From positions 124,001-188,000 of the forward strand of contig NZ_JACHCC010000005.1 in assembly GCF_014207135.1 (NCBI RefSeq): DNA of 64,000 nucleotides. The letters are read 5' to 3'. The notes under the pieces are model-generated. The model was not told where the DNA came from and searched no databases. It saw nothing but the letters and a program-made list of their open reading frames with translations. Origin of the DNA: Pedobacter cryoconitis. Its GTDB lineage: Bacteria > Bacteroidota > Bacteroidia > Sphingobacteriales > Sphingobacteriaceae. Both the position numbers and the translations under genes were made by a program. This document shows positions 61,901 through 64,000 of this stretch, in pieces. Every line of letters starts with the position of its first letter. The first letter of the stretch is position 1.

Positions 61901-62393
61901 TGTTGGATTAGCTGCTACAACAACAGTAATAGCAGTAAAAGGAATTAATAGCTATTCAAGGAATAGAAATTATTCCGTTCAGGATGGTACCATGGTATCT
62001 ATGAAAGCGCATAGTGAACCCGTAAAACTTGGTGACACTCCAGAAAATCCTCAACCAACCTCTCGTGCAGCAAGAAGAGATGCAATGAGAAAAGGAGGAT
62101 TGCCTACAAGTCAACCATTACATGAAGATAAAGATTCTAATTCTAAGGATAAAGTCTACTTGGACAGGGATGGTGAAAATACTGTTCAAGATGCAAAAAA
62201 CGACGAAAGTCATCCAGGACAGCCGCACTGGGAAGCTGGAAAAACAAAGAAAGATGAGAGTAAACCGGATGGATTAAATAGATCTGGACAAAAATCAAAT
62301 AAGCCTCAGATGCAGAATGGGAACAAAGGAAAGTCTTATTATAATCCTGACGCACCCAAACCACAATTTAGTTTTAATAATATAATTTCATAG
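58971..62393 (+). CDS. RHS repeat polymorphic toxin with variable C-terminal tip
   Basis: A protein of about 1140 residues. A signal-like segment (KYILAWVIALNWFNANAQQ) precedes a DUF6443-type N-terminal region (INGLGQPLQTV-like QYYDGLGQPLQTVTVQG). RHS/YD repeats follow (YDLMGNISSLSRDG, YSYDANGNTTTDGRNG, YLYDASGNKLKKTSNG). The conserved core ends at ELGQYDYGARFYDPVIGRWG and FSPYNYAENNPIRNIDPDGN. After it a new tip of about 180 residues begins, with SRAARRDAMRKGGLPTSQPL and ESHPGQPHWEAGKTK, probably the toxin. ATG at 58971 or 59025 are both possible; 58944 overlaps the previous gene. An immunity-type gene follows 1 bp later. Confidence 0.9.
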   Translation: MSVTYKKTFTYLNFNAPIMEKESGQSFSYFKYILAWVIALNWFNANAQQKDIVLNKYSNQTEITASGSVTLNPGFEIPEGNNVWIYTAVNFLNCTPFAGGNPGLYQNYVSTRVFKIPGVFTETDVNAGGRSTCEVNQTIQYYDGLGQPLQTVTVQGSPTFRDVVQPVVYDPFGRESKKYLPYVATSANSNGAYKQTALTDQNSFYSNPSGWSAPNVTVMPNVAFSETKFEDSPLNRVLEQGAPGVSWQLSNGHTSKMDYGTNAASDVKLWTVTSNGATAGYYPAGSLNRTTSKDENWVITDGKGGTTDEYKDFDGNVVLRRVWENDTKSLSTYYVYDDYNNLRYVLPPAVNENGQNLTSFTESDPLFDQFIYGYHYDGRRRAIEKKIPGKGWDYIIYNQLDQVVLTQDGNQRANNQWLFTKYDALGRVIITGLYTDASSRAAIQSTVDVQPGINLPLWEQTDNANSNGLGIGYTNLSFPTAGIAYYHGINFYDDYDFYNNTFGQPSSSQVAGERTKGQLTGTRVTVLGTSTMLLTTRYYDEEGRVIQTKAENHLGGSDIVDNIYDFAGELTASTRTHSANGATTVIATRQAYDHMGRKKATMESINGATEVVLNKLDYNEIGQLIKKSVHSTDGATTFLQNSNYAYNERGWLKGNTSDQFSYKLGYDTLSTPQYNGNIASQNWGTGNQFVYSYDKLNRLISGTSTGVTMSEVQSYDLMGNISSLSRDGGAAGVYSYTGNRLTSITGGPLTTGTYSYDANGNTTTDGRNGVTFTYNVLNLPLTVTKAGLNLAYLYDASGNKLKKTSNGTSRDYIGGIEYNGTAIDLIHNEEGIARKIGTDYSYEYNLSDNLGNIRYTFHVNPVTGQLERLQSDDYYPFGLRKSSGSPVSLNNKYLYNGKELQDELGQYDYGARFYDPVIGRWGVVDAKAEFGKRFSPYNYAENNPIRNIDPDGNFCIPCLIEIGVAIYEAATAAEVVTVGLAATTTVIAVKGINSYSRNRNYSVQDGTMVSMKAHSEPVKLGDTPENPQPTSRAARRDAMRKGGLPTSQPLHEDKDSNSKDKVYLDRDGENTVQDAKNDESHPGQPHWEAGKTKKDESKPDGLNRSGQKSNKPQMQNGNKGKSYYNPDAPKPQFSFNNIIS

Positions 62394-62394
62394 G

Positions 62395-62886
62395 ATGAGT
62401 AGCAGTAACAATCGTTTAGATCTCTTAATTCGAAAAAATAAAGGAAAATCGTTATTGAATAAGTATAAAGAAATATTTTTTTTGTCAGGATTCAAAGAAG
62501 ATGAATTAATATATATTGATTTAGATAAGTCTGATAAGTTATTGAGTTACATAAGAACCGTATTTCCCATGATTCAACAGAGTGTTGAGATATTATCAGA
62601 AAACAGTACATATCATGATTCAAAATTGTTAACATCAATATTTGTAAATCTTGATAGTTCTGATGGTTGTTATATATTCTCTGATGATGTTTACTACTGT
62701 GGTATGTATCTTACAGATGCAAAGTCCGTACAAGAACACTGTTTAAATGTAGCTAGACTCGGATATAGTAATACATGTTTCCTTCTTGATAAAGAGTTAA
62801 AGTTTTCGTTTACCATCAACTTTTATAATGAAGGAAGCATAGAATCAAAGAATAAATTTGATATACAGCTTAAATTGATAACGTAA
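62395..62886 (+). CDS. Candidate immunity protein for the RHS toxin
   Basis: A 163-residue soluble protein starting 1 bp after the toxin stop codon, the usual place of the cognate immunity gene. It is acidic and alternates helices and strands (ELIYIDLDKSDKLLSYIRTV, SSDGCYIFSDDVYYCGMYLT, FSFTINFYNEGSIESKNKF). No named family recognised. Base composition is poorer in GC than the RHS core, in line with a cassette brought with the toxin tip. Confidence 0.68.
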   Translation: MSSSNNRLDLLIRKNKGKSLLNKYKEIFFLSGFKEDELIYIDLDKSDKLLSYIRTVFPMIQQSVEILSENSTYHDSKLLTSIFVNLDSSDGCYIFSDDVYYCGMYLTDAKSVQEHCLNVARLGYSNTCFLLDKELKFSFTINFYNEGSIESKNKFDIQLKLIT

Positions 62887-63036
62887 TTATTACTCATAGC
62901 TACTTGAACCTGTTGGAAATGGGACCTAAGTTTTTACCTCTAATCCCATTTACACACTTTATCGGATACTACCTTCATTAATATACTTAGAATACAATAA
63001 ACCTTTTGACCATCTCCTTATCCAAACTAAGGCTAT

Positions 63037-63414
63037 ATGATAACAAATGAAGAAATCTTAAATGTCACCAAATTGGATGCATTTAACAGATATAAATATT
63101 TCATAAAAAAGGTAGTAGATGAAGAAAAAATCTATACTCTATCTTTCGAAAATGAAATTGCAGAGGTAAAAGATAATAAGTTGATTTCAGTTTGGAGTGC
63201 AGCTGAGTTTGCTAAGGAGTGTGCAATTCAAGAATGGGAAAACTATACAGTTACTGAGTTTAGTTTAGAGGAATTTAAGGATGATATTGGAGTATTTATT
63301 ACAGAGAATAACCTTTTAATCAATGTTTTCTCTGTTGCTAATAAAACAGGGTTTATTGTAAACCAGAATGAACTTTGGAGAGATATTAATGACGAATTAG
63401 AGCAGTATGATTAA
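63037..63414 (+). CDS. DUF2750 family protein (probable immunity protein)
   Basis: A 125-residue protein matching DUF2750: RYKYFIKKVVDEEKIYTLS, ISVWSAAEFAKECAIQEWEN and the DEFKDDI-like EFSLEEFKDDIGVFITENNL, with a closing IVNQNELWRDINDELEQ. DUF2750 proteins are common in immunity gene clusters behind polymorphic toxins. The gene lies after a 150-bp gap with no ORF. It is likely a remnant from an earlier toxin tip or a second immunity for the present one. Confidence 0.82.
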   Translation: MITNEEILNVTKLDAFNRYKYFIKKVVDEEKIYTLSFENEIAEVKDNKLISVWSAAEFAKECAIQEWENYTVTEFSLEEFKDDIGVFITENNLLINVFSVANKTGFIVNQNELWRDINDELEQYD

Positions 63415-63488
63415 TATCAAAAGTCTCATCTGTAAGGATACTTGAATCAACATTTAACAGCAACTTCCTTGATTGAATAAAAAAAAAC

Positions 63489-63762
63489 GACATTAACAAA
63501 GCCAAGTTCCAAGGATCGCAGGCTTTGTTAATGCAGTTGAGAGAACTAAGGAGTACCTCGAGGCGAGGCAGCTTCCGTAGTATTACATAATTCGGGTAAT
63601 ACGGTCAGTAATTTTATGTCATAGTCGAAGAATCCAAACGTGGTAATAAGTTTTGCATTGCGACCAAAGGGAAATAGCATTTTGATGGATGTTATGAATG
63701 AATCGGAGTTATTATTGAGAGGTACTGTCTCTGGTGTAAAAGCACGTTCAGTAAAACCTTAA
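63489..63762 (+). pseudogene. Decayed toxin-tip fragment (one frameshift, one stop)
   Basis: Two frames read as one protein after correction. The first (63489-63550) gives DINKAKFQGSQALLMQLREL. The second (from 63553) gives VPRGEAASVVLHNSGNTVSN, then an in-frame TAG at 63622-63624, then SKNPNVVISFALRPKGNSIL and ends in TAA at 63760-63762. The coding-like text and its place between immunity-type genes fit a relic of an RHS toxin C-terminus. Parts resemble ADP-ribosyltransferase-like tips, but this is a guess. Confidence 0.5.
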
Positions 63763-63774
63763 ATTAGTAATAAT

Positions 63775-64000
63775 ATGCAAAAATTTCCTGAATTAAGAAA
63801 ACAACAAGTCGCTTTAATGCGAGCAGATACCTTAACGGGGCATGTCCTAGATGATGAGTTTATATTGGCGTTGAACAATGTTCAAAAAGTATATACCATA
63901 TTTGATAATGTTGAGTTGGCTCTAGAATATGCTAAGTCTATAATATTGGAAAATCAAAATATTGAATGTATTATATACGGCTCAAATGAAAAAGTTCTAC
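63775..64000 (+). CDS. Hypothetical protein, 5' part only (runs off window end)
   Basis: ATG at 63775 opens a frame still open at base 64000, 75 residues visible. It begins MQKFPELRKQQVALMRADTL and includes FILALNNVQKVYTIFDNVEL, an alpha-beta pattern seen in small immunity-type proteins. It directly follows the decayed toxin fragment, so it may be its immunity gene. No family recognised. Confidence 0.6.
   Translation, partial: MQKFPELRKQQVALMRADTLTGHVLDDEFILALNNVQKVYTIFDNVELALEYAKSIILENQNIECIIYGSNEKVL

Noticed and set aside
1..64000. CRISPR arrays, rRNA and tRNA genes
   Set aside because: No regularly spaced direct repeats, no tRNA cloverleaf and no rRNA-like conserved stretches were seen on reading.

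Overview
The window comes from a member of the Bacteroidota, most likely a Sphingobacteriaceae species close to Pedobacter. The reasons are: AT-rich DNA; few Shine-Dalgarno sequences before starts; several -7 promoter boxes of the Bacteroidota type TAnnTTTG; many TonB-linked outer membrane proteins including a SusC/SusD pair; a FecI-type sigma factor with a FecR anti-sigma factor; DUF3822 next to rsmD and coaD; and RHS proteins with DUF6443-like and DUF5977-like regions. No rRNA, tRNA or CRISPR array was seen.

Layout. 1-9.1 kb holds accessory genes: small membrane and secreted proteins, a GNAT acetyltransferase, a TonB-dependent receptor-like barrel, an AraC-type regulator divergent from an NTF2-like protein, a secreted class II cyclic nucleotide phosphodiesterase and a secreted beta-helix protein. 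9.1-19.2 kb is housekeeping: RecD-like helicase, DUF3822, rsmD, coaD, a Nudix hydrolase, pyrE, an SRPBCC protein, a secreted endonuclease-like protein, an EamA transporter and clpB. 19.9-24.7 kb carries two GT4 glycosyltransferases facing a GH130 phosphorylase-like enzyme, probably a beta-mannoside pathway. A small outer membrane barrel follows, then a complete IS1182-like insertion sequence with 31-bp terminal inverted repeats (25728-27531).

27.7-36.8 kb is a nutrient-uptake locus: ECF sigma factor, FecR, SusC, SusD, a TlpA-like thioredoxin and a polysaccharide deacetylase lipoprotein. A paralogue of the deacetylase lies at 39.8-40.7 kb, beyond a GreA-like protein, a nitroreductase and an ABC-F ATPase.

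42.5-47.1 kb is the most interesting region. A COG0523 GTPase diverges from a four-gene operon: ABC ATPase, FtsX-like permease with a histidine-rich loop, DUF3299-like secreted protein and Fur/Zur-type regulator. Three copies of a TGCAA-N5-TTGCA palindrome lie in the shared promoter region and a fourth lies about 1.5 kb away. Two of the copies overlap the elements of a well-formed Bacteroidota promoter. Together this looks like an autoregulated zinc-starvation module with an unusual lipoprotein-exporter-type (LolCDE/MacB-like) ABC transporter. Histidine-rich small secreted proteins and a SlyD-type isomerase lie just downstream.

47-54.9 kb contains ordinary accessory enzymes: thioredoxin-domain DUF255 protein, pirin, small GNAT, arylamine N-acetyltransferase, papain-like NlpC/P60 relative, DUF3472 lipoprotein and DUF1801 protein. 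55-64 kb is an RHS polymorphic-toxin locus: two large RHS-type proteins, the second with a variable C-terminal tip, then a candidate immunity gene, a DUF2750 gene, a decayed toxin tip and a further partial gene that runs off the end.
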